Below are positions 55,092 through 63,293 of a stretch of 64,000 nucleotides of DNA, in pieces (positions within the stretch are counted from its first letter, which is position 1; every line of letters begins with the position of its first letter). The DNA comes from Pseudosulfitobacter koreensis. GTDB taxonomy: Bacteria; Pseudomonadota; Alphaproteobacteria; Rhodobacterales; Rhodobacteraceae. The stretch is taken from NCBI RefSeq assembly GCF_024733015.1, contig NZ_JANKJG010000012.1, forward strand, positions 80,547 to 144,546. The letters are read 5' to 3'. A model generated the notes under the pieces. The model had not been told where the DNA came from. It worked only from the letters and a program-made list of their open reading frames with translations, and did no database searches. The translations under genes and the position numbers were made by a program.

Positions 55092-55787
55092 TCAGGCGGC
55101 TGACACGGAAACGGACAGGCTGCGCGGCACCGCATCTGCACCATTGATCGGCAATAAATCCATCGGGCAGGCGGAGACCACGGCGATCAGGTCCATCTCG
55201 GCCCGAAACATCACCGCGTCATCGGCCCGCGAAACCGGCGGTAGCCAGACCATCTCGCCCGCTGCGCGGGTGGGCGTATTCATCCACAGGTTGAATGGGC
55301 AGGGCACCTGCGGCAGGGCCACGCCAATCGCTGCCAGGGCCATGCGCAGGTTGTCGGTGCAATTGTCGTGATATCCCTGATGGCCCAGTTGGTGATACCG
55401 GTGAATGTCGCAAGAAGCGACAAGCGTGTCATGCACCCCCTCGGAACTGTCAGACAGCAGCGTCAGGATCGCTCGCCTGCGGTTGGTCACCATCGCATCA
55501 CCGGCAGATGGACAGAGTTTGCGCAGGTTCGGGCGCATATGCTCCATCGACAGATACTCACCGGGGTCGGCGGCGCTGAAGGCCCAGAAATCCGCGACCT
55601 GACTGCCGTGGGTGTTTGTGACGGTCAGCGTTTGCCCTTGTTTCACATGGACGGCGCGGCCCTGACGTGCGGGAACGCAATAGACAACGTCCAGACTCGG
55701 CCAGCCCCGATCACCCAAAGTCTCAATGGCTGAAGGGTTGCTGCCATCGGGGCGGGCGGGGTCAAAGGCAAGGGGAAAATCGCTCAT
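55092..55787 (-). CDS. DUF1989 / urea carboxylase-associated family protein
   Basis: 231 residues. The DUF1989 features are VYCVPARQGRAVHVKQGQTL, NTHGSQVADFWAF, EYLSMEHMRPNLRKLCPSAGD and CPFNLWMNTPTRAAG. The Cys/His pattern suggests a metal site. Proteins of this family accompany urea carboxylase and purine/guanidine breakdown. Its start overlaps the deacetylase stop by 4 nt; last gene of a three-gene nitrogen-catabolism operon. Confidence 0.85.
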   Translation of the reverse strand: MSDFPLAFDPARPDGSNPSAIETLGDRGWPSLDVVYCVPARQGRAVHVKQGQTLTVTNTHGSQVADFWAFSAADPGEYLSMEHMRPNLRKLCPSAGDAMVTNRRRAILTLLSDSSEGVHDTLVASCDIHRYHQLGHQGYHDNCTDNLRMALAAIGVALPQVPCPFNLWMNTPTRAAGEMVWLPPVSRADDAVMFRAEMDLIAVVSACPMDLLPINGADAVPRSLSVSVSAA

Positions 55788-56683
55788 CTTGATACTCCTT
55801 GAAAGACGGCTGAGGGATAGGGCGCTGCCGGTTCCACATGCGGTGTCCAGCCGCCACTATCGCGCAAGTGCCGGACATGTGCGGCGATGTCTTCCAGCGG
55901 GGCGAACCAGACGTCGGGGCGGGCCAAAACCGTTTCCAGCCAGCGTTCAACCACGCGCCAGCGCGCCAGCCGCCCGGTCAGAAACGGATGCCAGATCCCG
56001 ACCCACAATCCGCCCGCTTCATATTGCGCCTCGAACTCGGCAAAGGAGGCTTCCAGCCCCTGCTCAGGGCTCATCAAGGGCATCATATAGCCGATCTCGG
56101 CATAATGGGCGAAGGGGGGCCAGTCGTCGCTGCCCCAGTGGACGGGCACTTCGATCAGATCCCCTTTGTCTGCGGACAGGAAATAGGGCAGGTCGTCGGC
56201 CATCATGGATGAGTCATAGGCCAGCCCATGGGCGATGGCCAGGTCGATGACCCGTGGCGTGACGTTGTAGACCGGCGCGCGGTAGCCGCGCGGGGTCTGG
56301 CCGGTGGCGCGGTTGTGAACGTCGAGCGAGCGTTCGAACCAATAGGTCTGATCGGCATCGGACATCTCGGCAGGGTCCTCGTGCAGATAGCCGTGCAGCC
56401 CGATTTCATGGCCGTCTTTCAGGATCGCCTCGACGGTTTCGGGATAGGTTTCCATCACCCATCCGGGCATGAAAAACGACTGTTTCAATCCCAGCCTACG
56501 ATAGGTTTCCAGAATGCGCGGCACCCCTGCGTTGGGACCATAACGGCCCATGCTGATGGGGTACAACCGCCGGTGGCTGTCGCTCGGGCGGGCGATGTGA
56601 ATCAGGCTGTCGGCATCGACGTCAAAGGTGATGGCGCAGGCGCAGCGGGCGCCATTGGGCCAGGGGATCGGGTTGCGGATCAT
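55784..56683 (-). CDS. polysaccharide deacetylase-family hydrolase (allantoinase PuuE-like)
   Basis: 299-residue NodB-fold metal-dependent amidohydrolase. Motif 1 AITFDVDADS (catalytic Asp), motif 2 GHEIGLHGYLHED (His ligands), motif 3 RGYRAPVYN and a C-terminal WHPFLTGR are present. The SMGRYGPNAGVPRIL segment resembles PuuE-type allantoinases, which open hydantoin rings instead of deacetylating sugars. AAGGA precedes ATG 56683. It overlaps both the upstream amidase and downstream DUF1989 genes, supporting an N-compound catabolic role. Confidence 0.85.
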   Translation of the reverse strand: MIRNPIPWPNGARCACAITFDVDADSLIHIARPSDSHRRLYPISMGRYGPNAGVPRILETYRRLGLKQSFFMPGWVMETYPETVEAILKDGHEIGLHGYLHEDPAEMSDADQTYWFERSLDVHNRATGQTPRGYRAPVYNVTPRVIDLAIAHGLAYDSSMMADDLPYFLSADKGDLIEVPVHWGSDDWPPFAHYAEIGYMMPLMSPEQGLEASFAEFEAQYEAGGLWVGIWHPFLTGRLARWRVVERWLETVLARPDVWFAPLEDIAAHVRHLRDSGGWTPHVEPAAPYPSAVFQGVSR

Positions 56684-57918
56684 GGGCAATGTCCTTTCAG
56701 GTCAAGGGAGCGTTCCAGCTTGCAGGCGGCCATCAACAGCGCGCGGTCACAGTGGTGCGCTCCGACCAGTTGCAAGCCGATCCATTGCCCCGCAGCGGTC
56801 TGACCGACTGGCAGTGTGACAGCAGGCAGGTCCAGCAGGCTGGCGGGCATGGTCAGACTCAGAGCCTGCTGATTGATGTGCTCATAGGGTTCGGGATCGG
56901 ACAGCAAGGGTTCAGCCAATGGTGCGCCAAAAGGCACAGTTGGCAGTGCAATGATGACATCGGGTGCAGGCCAGAGCCCGCGCAGATCGACCGCACTGGT
57001 ACGGAGCTTTGCCATGGCGTCAGGTGACAGCCGCGCCGCCCTCTGCAGCCGCGCGGCCACCAGCGGGTCGACCAGAGCAAAAGCCTTCGATTGGATCAGG
57101 TCGTGGTAACGCGCTGCGGCATCCGCCCCACCGGGCCAGCCGTGCTGGGCAATCAGGTCCTTCGCATCCGACAACAGGCTGCGTGGCTTGTGTGCAGTGG
57201 AAAACGCCTGGCTGCGCGCAGCTTCTACCGCGTTGCGCACCGTATCGGCGACCTCGGAGGTGGTTTGCGCCGTCGCACATTGGTCCAGCCAGATTTGTGG
57301 CGTGGTGTCAGGCTCATCCGCTTCGCCACTCAGCACCGCGTCCAGATCAAGCAGATCGTGGGCCGTTCCGGTGATCAGCCCGACAGTGTCATAATTCGGC
57401 GCCAGCGGCAGCACGCCGGTCATCGGATAGCGGCCGCGCGTGGGGCGAAAGCCGAACAGCCCGTGAAACGCCGCCGGAACGCGGCAGGACCCGGCGGTAT
57501 CGGTCCCCACCGCCAGCCGGACCACGCCCCGCGCCACCGATGCCGCTGCCCCAGATGAGGACCCGCCCGGCACCCGCCCCGCGATCAGGGGGGTGCCAAA
57601 ATGCGGGTTCTGGCCGATGCCGGAGAAGGCGAATTCGGACAGGTTTGTGGTGCCGATGGTGATCAACCCCGCCGCCGTCGCGCGGCGCACAACCTCGGCG
57701 TCCTCGGGTGCGGCGGAAGTATTCAGGCGGGTTTTCGACCCCGCTGTGGTCACAACTCCAGCCACCGCGATCATGTCCTTCCACGACACGGTGGCCCCAT
57801 AAAGCGCCCCTTGTTGGCTTGCTGGTGCAAGGCGACCAGCTTCGCGCCTTGCACGCTCCCCAGTGACCGCCAGAAAGACATCAGGCGCGGCCCGGGCCGC
57901 CGTCAGCGCGCGATCAAG
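56680..57918 (-). pseudogene. amidase, 5'-truncated
   Basis: An amidase-signature protein with catalytic Lys in GATVSWKDMIAVAG, cis-Ser in GGSSSGAAAS and nucleophile Ser in DTAGSCRVPAAFHGLFGF. The family-like frame extends above GTG 57789 (reading LTAARAAPDVFLAVTGERAR, then EAGRLAPASQQGALYG) to about 57918, where similarity stops in AT-rich foreign-looking DNA; an in-frame stop lies at 57984. Roughly 20-30 N-terminal residues, the start codon and the promoter are gone. TTG 57915 or GTG 57789 could at best give a shortened product. The two downstream genes depend on this lost promoter. Confidence 0.7.
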
Positions 57919-58139
57919 CGGCAGTTATGGGGATGACAGAAGAAATTTCCGGCTGAAATCCCCAAAAATTGGTCGTCTGGATCTTAAAATACTGAAAAAA
58001 AAGATAAAAATAAGCCTGTGGGCTCGCTGATTGTCATGTTTGCAAGGACAGGATCATCATTTGGTCAGCGGGTGCGTCGATTTCTGAAAGACCCCGTTTT
58101 GGGCCGACGACATTTTTGTCAGCCGGCGCTGCAAGAACT

Positions 58140-58305
58140 ACCTGCTCGTCAGCTGCCGTCACATACACCCTGAGCGAGACCGCCAAGCTCGATGGTGTGG
58201 GCGCGCCAGGATGGCTCGCCGATGCGCTTGCGCGCACCGGCGACTACAGGGGATGATCTCCTGCTGTGGTTCTGCTGAAAACACGCGGCCTGACCGGACG
58301 CTTAC
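58140..58305 (+). mobile_element. IS66-family 3' remnant (TnpC C-terminus and right inverted repeat)
   Basis: Plus-strand frame encodes VTYTLSETAKLDGVGAPGW followed by LADALARTGDYRG and a stop at 58256, matching the extreme C-terminus of IS66 TnpC transposases. About 45 nt later GGACGCTTAC (58296-58305) matches the IS66 right terminal repeat (GTAAGCG when inverted). The remaining ~2 kb of the element is absent. Confidence 0.7.
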
Positions 58306-58706
58306 CTCGTTTCAAAGGACCGAGAAGGACATTTGTCGATCCGAAGACGGCAGAAGGAAAATGGAAGGTGCGAGTGAAGAAAATGATCGTACCACACGTA
58401 AAATGCTGTCTTTAATACATGATAAGTGGTCAAGCAGATCATTTGTACTGCCGTAAAGCAGTTGCCTTGGACTCGTGCTATCCAGCTCACGCTGTTTATC
58501 GTCGCGCGGCCTGAACACTGCCTGACGCCTGCATGATCTCATGGTGCGTATGTCCGACAATGCATGCCGGATAGGCGGAGACTTCGGCACCTGCGTGCAA
58601 AAATTTCTTTCCGGTCCAGTTGGACGCGTGGCAGCCAAAAATTTCCGGCACGAATGCACATGGATCTGGAATACTAACCGCATCCATATTTCTCACGCAT
58701 GAAAAG
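58306..58706. other. 400-nt stretch between IS66 end and the small-gene operon
   Basis: Several short open frames on both strands but none with a ribosome site or recognisable motif. Composition is lower in G+C than the left half of the window. Confidence 0.4.
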
Positions 58707-58728
58707 AAGGGCGGCTTGCGCCGCCCTT
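58707..58728 (-). terminator. terminator for the small-gene operon
   Basis: Stem of nine base pairs (AAGGGCGGC / GCCGCCCTT) with a TTGC loop, followed on the minus strand by CTTTTC. It lies 23 nt after the stop of the 58751 gene. Confidence 0.75.
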
Positions 58729-58750
58729 TGATCGTGTTTTTATTGATGTG

Positions 58751-59149
58751 CTACAGTGACCGCCAACTGCGCAGTACGCTCTCAATCCGACCGAAAGCAT
58801 GAATGGCTTCGTGCCTCGAATGAAAGCCGTCGCAGGGCGGATGTCCGTAGATATCCGCGCCAGTGTCCTCGATGTCGTAACCGAGCGCGAGGAACGCCTC
58901 ACGTGCCGCTGTGGTAAGCGGATCAGGAAGGGCGGGCGACAATATGACTGTAACGCCGGAGATATCCTTCCCGCGGTGCACATAGTGCCTGTCGACCCAG
59001 ACATGCACCGAGGGCAGCCGGAATTTCTGGCGGATCCACAGCGTGACATCGCAGATGTCCAGCTTGAGGCCGAATTCGTCGGGGTACACGCTCAGGCGAC
59101 GGTCCCGTGCCTCCTGAAGTACGCAGCGCGCCGCAGTCTCATTCGGCAT
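58751..59149 (-). CDS. hypothetical protein (orphan island gene)
   Basis: 132 residues, no recognised family. Mixed alpha/beta composition with a His/Cys-bearing C-terminus (IYGHPPCDGFHSRHEAIHAF). GAGG is before ATG 59149, which overlaps the stop of the upstream gene by 11 nt, so translation is probably coupled. A terminator follows. Confidence 0.65.
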   Translation of the reverse strand: MPNETAARCVLQEARDRRLSVYPDEFGLKLDICDVTLWIRQKFRLPSVHVWVDRHYVHRGKDISGVTVILSPALPDPLTTAAREAFLALGYDIEDTGADIYGHPPCDGFHSRHEAIHAFGRIESVLRSWRSL

Positions 59150-59489
59150 CGTGGAACCTCGCGAGAAGCTCGCTGACGCGTGCGCCATGCCAGCGCGTCA
59201 TGTCCGACGCCGGGATTTTCCGTTCGTACCCAATGCGGTCGAGCGTTGACGGAGCCTGGTCCGCCAGGATGTTGTGGATATCGCGCAGGGCGGCCTGGAC
59301 GGCGTCGGCTTCCGGGACCGGTCGACCAAAGGCGCTGTGCAGGTCGCAGAAAGTGGAAAAGCCGGTCTCGCCGTCGAGCGCATCGAGCAGATCACACAGA
59401 GCCGCGCCGTGGTAGCGAAGATGGTCCTCTGTTGCAGCCGTCGCGTCGAAGCGGGCCTGGCTGATGTCGCGTGTATTTGTGTTGAGCAT
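59139..59489 (-). CDS. hypothetical protein (orphan island gene)
   Basis: 116 residues, mostly helical, acidic, no recognised family (DISQARFDATAATEDHLRYH; ALRDIHNILADQAPSTLDRI). A strong AAGGAGAT precedes the ATG. Upstream partner of the 58751 gene in a two-gene operon. Confidence 0.7.
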   Translation of the reverse strand: MLNTNTRDISQARFDATAATEDHLRYHGAALCDLLDALDGETGFSTFCDLHSAFGRPVPEADAVQAALRDIHNILADQAPSTLDRIGYERKIPASDMTRWHGARVSELLARFHDAE

Positions 59490-59741
59490 GATGATCTCCT
59501 TTGCATGCAGAAACGGTGCTGTTTGCCTGATTCATCGGCGTCATGTCCGTGCATTGCGGGAAGGCGACTTGGGCGGCTGGTCACTTTCGGCAGGTTTCGT
59601 CAGATGGTCTTCGGTGCTGGTGATAAGGATGTTGGTCGTTTTTGAAGGAAACGAAGAAGAAATCTGCTGCCTGCCGAAATTTTCCGGGTAGGACGGTGGC
59701 CCACGCCGCCGCACACACGCTGCGGCGGCGTGGGCCAAGCA
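59490..59741. other. intergenic region holding duplicated segment A and a perfect hairpin
   Basis: Contains the 3'-side duplicated block similar to 60455-60640 and a hairpin at 59698-59736. On the minus strand both copies can encode a short Ser/Lys-rich peptide of related sequence (here YPENFGRQQISSSFPSK), but there is no convincing start. Confidence 0.4.
59698..59736. repeat. perfect 16-bp inverted repeat
   Basis: Arms GGCCCACGCCGCCGCA and its complement with a 7-nt loop, located just after the truncated RRGARL gene copy. The equivalent place in copy B has a poorer hairpin. No T-run; may be a transcript-end structure. Confidence 0.6.
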
Positions 59742-60012
59742 TTAGGCCACCCCTTCGTCCGACATGGACAAAACCCCGGCGCCACGCAGTGCCTCATCGA
59801 AACCATCGGCAAGCAGGCAAAGCTCATCTACGATCGGATGCTCGGGATCCAGCGTCGCAAAGCAAGCCGTGTCGTCCCAATCATCGCCGTGAGCATTTTC
59901 GAGCAACAGCAACGCGCGTAGCTCGAGCAACAGGCGATGCATCCGGCGCGTCAGCGGCCCGGGCTGGTCGAGGCCCTCGCGGATCGCATTCAATAGCCGT
60001 GCGCCGCGCCTG
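59742..60012 (-). pseudogene. 5'-truncated paralogue of the 60620-61012 protein
   Basis: From RRGARLLNAIREGLDQPGPL to the end this matches the C-terminal ~90 residues of the intact neighbour (RRGARLINAIMDGLDQPGPL; both then LLELR.., DELCLLADG/SEICLLADG). The similarity starts abruptly near 60012; upstream sequence in the same frame is the antisense of another gene fragment. The first ~40 residues and start codon are missing. Confidence 0.7.
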
Positions 60013-60026
60013 GCTGCCTTTAGAAT

Positions 60027-60435
60027 GTGTTGCGAGTGGCCGGTATGGATGGGTTCGATGCGATTTACGTGGACCCGGTTGAAACCAAGGCGGCCGTTTC
60101 GGAGATCTTGACGGGCTTGTCGTCGGCGGAAGCGTTTGCCCTGCTTCGTATTCCCGTCGCATCTGGCTGGGAATTGGTTCGGAAGCGGCTTCTGCCGTCG
60201 CGTGAAATCCGATCCGATGACGGAGATCATGTCATCCATCGTTTTCAGCCCGAAGATGTCGATGGGTTTCTCTCAGAATTCACGGCGGAGGTGCACATCG
60301 GAGAAGACCTCGGCATAGGCGTGAAAGACCTGAAGCCGGAGATGAAGGCGGCAGGCGCGAAGCCGATGCTGCGGAAGTCGGACATCGGTGTGCGGATTTT
60401 CCGACGAAGCGATCTGCCACAACGCTTCCGCGTGT
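60027..60435 (+). pseudogene. C-terminal fragment of a transposition-like (possibly TniQ) HTH protein
   Basis: A plus-strand frame reads VAGMDGFDAIYVDPVETKAA, then LSSAEAFALLRIP, WELVRKRLLPSREI, HRFQPEDVDGFLSEF and IRIFRRSDLPQRFR-like ending. This resembles the DNA-binding C-terminal halves of TniQ-type proteins of mobile elements; the assignment is tentative. An in-frame TAG at 60021 shows nothing upstream belongs to it. It lies exactly between the two copies of the duplicated locus. Confidence 0.4.
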
Positions 60436-60439
60436 GGGG

Positions 60440-60890
60440 GGAGGCTCGGGTTGTTCTCTGCTCCTTTGGCAGTTCTGACGCAGGATTCTCGGTGCCGGTA
60501 GCAAGGACATTGGCCAGTCTTTTCGAAGACGAAAAAGAAAGTTGCCGAAAGCTGCAATTTTTGGGAAAGGAGGCCACCCGCACCGCCGCAGAGCACGGGC
60601 GGCGATGCGGACCATTCCATCACCCTGCCAAGACATCTGCCGGGACGATCAGCCCCGCGGAGAGCAACGCGTCGTTTATGCCGTCAGCGAGCAGACAGAT
60701 TTCCGATACGGCCAGATCGTCCGGTTCGAGCAGCGCCAAACACGCATCGTCTTCCCAAGCCTCATTGCCGAGATGCTCGAGAAACAGGATGTCGCGCAAC
60801 TCGAGCAGGCGTTGGCGCAGACGGCGCGTGAGCGGCCCGGGCTGATCGAGCCCGTCCATGATGGCATTGATGAGCCTGGCGCCCCTGCGG
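60440..60890. repeat. diverged duplication, copy B
   Basis: Partner of copy A (59560-60012) in the same orientation, comprising the noncoding 60440-60619 and the C-terminal coding part of the intact 60620-61012 gene. Confidence 0.6.
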
Positions 60891-61012
60891 CCCGACAACA
60901 GCACGGCAGCATGGCCGAGCGCATCGGCATTCGACGCAAGGAATGTCCGCAGCCCGGCTTCGCTGGACCTGAACGCGTCTGTCCCGTTGGGGATAATTCT
61001 TCCGTGATACAT
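60620..61012 (-). CDS. hypothetical protein (RRGARL family, intact copy)
   Basis: 130 residues, acidic and helical, no known family. N-terminal MYHGRIIPNGTDAFRSSEAG precedes the conserved block GRRGARLINAIMDGLDQPGP, LELRDILFLEHLGNEAWEDDA and SEICLLADGINDALLSAGL. A GGAGGT ribosome site strongly supports ATG 61012. A truncated paralogue lies 600 nt downstream. Confidence 0.72.
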   Translation of the reverse strand: MYHGRIIPNGTDAFRSSEAGLRTFLASNADALGHAAVLLSGRRGARLINAIMDGLDQPGPLTRRLRQRLLELRDILFLEHLGNEAWEDDACLALLEPDDLAVSEICLLADGINDALLSAGLIVPADVLAG

Positions 61013-61367
61013 GGTGATACCTCCGATGGTGGTTGATTGAGTAATCCGGGTTTCGTCCCGGGGCGGTCAAAAAGGCTCGGAGGTGTTTTTCATCGTTGGC
61101 CGCTGCGTCTCGCGCCTCCCAAAAAAGGCGCGCAGACCAGCGGATCGTCATTTGTCCTTTCTTCAATCGGATTTCTTGTTTGCTTGCTTGTCGAAAAAGA
61201 GATTGGCCAACTTGAGCAGACGCGAAGCATTTTCTTGAATTTTTTTCCCTATTATCCACGAGAAAAAGCAGGGGGCACCCCGAACTTGCGTTCGACAGCT
61301 TCGCGGGACATTGCTGCCGTTCTGGCATTCCGCCATTCTGTGCTTTCGGTGATTTGAGGGACTGCCA
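61013..61367. other. 355-nt divergent intergenic region
   Basis: Separates the minus-strand RRGARL gene from the plus-strand orphan gene. AT-rich near 61220-61270 and likely to hold both promoters; no clear operator or repeat seen. Confidence 0.4.
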
Positions 61368-61988
61368 GTGAGCGATTTACTTTCGAAAGCTATTCGGGCC
61401 GCAGCAAAAGGCAGCGGCTGGTCCGTGAAGCTGGATATCCTCTCAAGGCGGATGGGAGAATACTTTCTCGCCGTGCATCCACGCAGAGGATCAAAGGGAC
61501 GCATCGAATTCCGGGCAAAGCCCGCCGCTTGGGACCATATGTTATGGTCAATACTTCAGATTGAAGGAAATGAGACCCAACCAGTGAGCTTTCGTTTCAC
61601 CGGGGCTTTCACTTGCGACAGTCCTGCGCTACTCCAGCATGATCTGGAACTCACTGCGTCACATGAAGAAATTGCTCGCGACATGGTCCAGCTTTCCAAG
61701 CGAATTACGCACATGCCAGAAGTTTGGCAAGAATATGATCTGGCCCGCGCTATAGCTGACGAAAGACCGCAGGAGCCATACCGCTACCATATGACCCGTG
61801 TTGTGGAGCGGATCTGTCGCGGAGATCGGCAAGCTGCTCGCGAGATATGTGATGCCGCATTGTGCGGAAAATTGGACCTGCGCCGCATTTTCTCGTCGTC
61901 AGACCAGCTTTCACCAACGGATGCGAATGGACGCCGACAAAGCCTGTCGTTCTTCCACCTGGCGCAGCTATGGATAAGCCGTCACTGA
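61368..61988 (+). CDS. hypothetical protein (orphan, GTG start)
   Basis: 206 residues, start GTG 61368 with GAGGG nine bases upstream. An N-terminal alpha/beta part (LLSKAIRAAAKGSGWSVKLD, GEYFLAVHPRRGSKGRIEFR, PVSFRFTGAFTCDSP) is loosely reminiscent of small DUF4304-like proteins, and a helical C-terminal half follows. The end lies 40 nt from the IS1595-type transposase stop, so the C-terminus may have been altered by that insertion. Confidence 0.65.
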   Translation: MSDLLSKAIRAAAKGSGWSVKLDILSRRMGEYFLAVHPRRGSKGRIEFRAKPAAWDHMLWSILQIEGNETQPVSFRFTGAFTCDSPALLQHDLELTASHEEIARDMVQLSKRITHMPEVWQEYDLARAIADERPQEPYRYHMTRVVERICRGDRQAAREICDAALCGKLDLRRIFSSSDQLSPTDANGRRQSLSFFHLAQLWISRH

Positions 61989-62088
61989 TCGCTCTTGGGC
62001 TCTCAGCGGACCTTCGCAACGACGGGGTCATGGCCACCGAAGACCCCACGACGGTGTGCGTCTCATCTGGCGGCCGACGGCTCCGCAG

Positions 62089-62092
62089 AGGA
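62089..62092. repeat. AGGA target-site duplication, left copy
   Basis: AGGA here and at 63290-63293 directly flank the IS3-family element; a 4-bp duplication is usual for the IS407 group. Confidence 0.75.
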
Positions 62093-62131
62093 GGTAATCC
62101 TCCCATTTCTAACGGGACGTTGTCGTAGAAC

Positions 62132-62962
62132 TTAGGCAGCCATTTTCAGTTTCATTGCGGGTGTGATGCCACCGATGCCCATGTTCGGTCGGTCATTGTT
62201 GTAAGTCCAGAGCCACTGGGTTGCAAAATGCTGGGCTTCCTCGATGCTGTTGATGATGTATTGGTCCAGCCATTCGTGCCTGACCGTGCGATTGTAGCGC
62301 TCGATGTAGGCGTTCTGTTGCGGCTGGCCCGGCTGGATGTGCGCGAGGGCGATGCCGTGTTTCTCAGCCCATTCCAGCAGCGCATGGCTGATGTATTCAG
62401 GGCCGTTATCCACGCGGATGGTCCTGGGCTTGCCGCGCCATTCGATGATGTTGTTGAGACTCCGGATGACCCGCTCTGCGGGCAGGGAAAAGTCCACCTC
62501 AATGCCCAAGCCTTCCCGGTTGAAGTCATCCAGGACGTTCAGCAGCCGGAAGGCACGACCGTCAGCCAGTCGATCTGCCATGAAATCCATCGACCAGGTC
62601 ACATTCGGCCTCTCCGGCACAGCCAGAGCGTCCGGCACCTCCCGCTTCAGCCTTTTGCGCGGCTTGATCCGCAGGTTCAGTTCCAAGGCGCAGTAGATGC
62701 GATAGACACGTTTGTGATTCCACGGGTGCCCTTTGACGTTGCGCAGATGCAGAAAACACAGCCCAAATCCCCACGTCTTGCGGGCGTCGGTCAGGCCGAC
62801 CAGCAGGTCAGCGATCAGCTCGTTCTCGTCGCTGAGCAACGGGCTGTAGCGATAGCACGTCTCGCTCACCCCGAACGCCCGACAGGCGAGTGCGATGCTG
62901 ACCCCTCGATGTTCCACGGCCTTGGCGGCCATCTCGCGACGCTGAGACGGCCGATCTACTTT
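62132..62962 (-). CDS. IS3-family transposase OrfB (catalytic part)
   Basis: About 276 residues read after the frameshift. HTH_21 region ([20 protein letters not shown]), then the DDE integrase core: D in [17 protein letters not shown] in [14 protein letters not shown] and E in [20 protein letters not shown]. Ends with [18 protein letters not shown]. No start of its own is obvious; expressed as the OrfAB fusion. Confidence 0.88.
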   Translation of the reverse strand, partial: KVDRPSQRREMAAKAVEHRGVSIALACRAFGVSETCYRYSPLLSDENELIADLLVGLTDARKTWGFGLCFLHLRNVKGHPWNHKRVYRIYCALELNLRIKPRKRLKREVPDALAVPERPNVTWSMDFMADRLADGRAFRLLNVLDDFNREGLGIEVDFSLPAERVIRSLNNIIEWRGKPRTIRVDNGPEYISHALLEWAEKHGIALAHIQPGQPQQNAYIERYNRTVRHEWLDQYIINSIEEAQHFATQWLWTYNNDRPNMGIGGITPAMKLKMAA

Positions 62963-63219
62963 TTTCCAAGAGCTTCCTTCAGCAGATCGGCCTGCATGCT
63001 CAGGTCCGCAAACATGCGCTTCAATCGCCTGTTCTCGTCCTCCAGGCTCTTCATCTGGCTGATCATGGACGCATCCATACCGCCATACTTTGCCCGCCAT
63101 TTGTAGAAGGACGCTGAGCTCATGCCGTGCTCGCGGCACAGCTCAGCCACCGGCACACCGCCCTCGGCCTGGCGTAGGATCGCAAGGATCTGGGGTTCGC
63201 TAAATCTCGTCATCTTCAT
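62956..63219 (-). CDS. IS3-family transposase OrfA
   Basis: 87 residues: HTH ([40 protein letters not shown]) and a leucine-zipper-like end ([20 protein letters not shown]), as in IS407-group OrfA. Ends GKK-stop at the slippery A6G run (62959-62965), where a -1 slip continues into OrfB as KKVDRPSQ. Confidence 0.88.
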   Translation of the reverse strand: MKMTRFSEPQILAILRQAEGGVPVAELCREHGMSSASFYKWRAKYGGMDASMISQMKSLEDENRRLKRMFADLSMQADLLKEALGKK

Positions 63220-63289
63220 CAGATTCTCCTCAGGTATCTTGCTGAGAAAATTCTACGTCCGCATCCCCTTAGTTTTGGGGAGGATTACC

Positions 63290-63293
63290 AGGA
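63290..63293. repeat. AGGA target-site duplication, right copy
   Basis: Matches 62089-62092 on the other side of the insertion sequence. Confidence 0.75.

Larger units (their letters stand above)
59560..60012. repeat. diverged duplication, copy A
   Basis: About 450 nt resembling 60440-60890 along its length: a noncoding part (shared blocks such as CGGTGC-GGT, AAGGA, TTGG, GAAGA-GAA, TGCCGAAA) followed by the coding part for the RRGARL-type protein. DNA identity of the noncoding part is roughly two-thirds by eye. Confidence 0.6.
62093..63289 (-). mobile_element. complete IS3-family (IS407-like) insertion sequence, 1197 bp
   Basis: Terminal inverted repeats begin GGTAATCCTCCC at both ends and continue imperfectly for about 40 bp (CTAAxGGGA, then CGTAGAA on each side). 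Two overlapping frames orfA and orfB encode an OrfAB transposase through a -1 frameshift. Flanked by AGGA duplications. It sits inside the IS1595-type transposase gene. No internal stop is seen in either frame, so it may be active. Confidence 0.85.

Noticed and set aside
57562..57789. Intact amidase starting at GTG 57789
   Set aside because: Family-like sequence continues upstream in frame, so this start would be internal to the original protein.
57930..58130. Additional IS66 or phage gene between the amidase break and the TnpC tail
   Set aside because: No frame in this AT-rich stretch gives a recognisable protein.
59742..60239. Whole 165-codon frame as an intact gene
   Set aside because: Codons before RRGARL are the antisense of the inserted fragment; only the C-terminal part matches the paralogue.
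60027..60845. Whole 272-codon frame as a gene
   Set aside because: Only the first ~136 codons look like a protein domain; the rest is antisense to the RRGARL gene and Ser/Arg-rich, so only a fragment is annotated.
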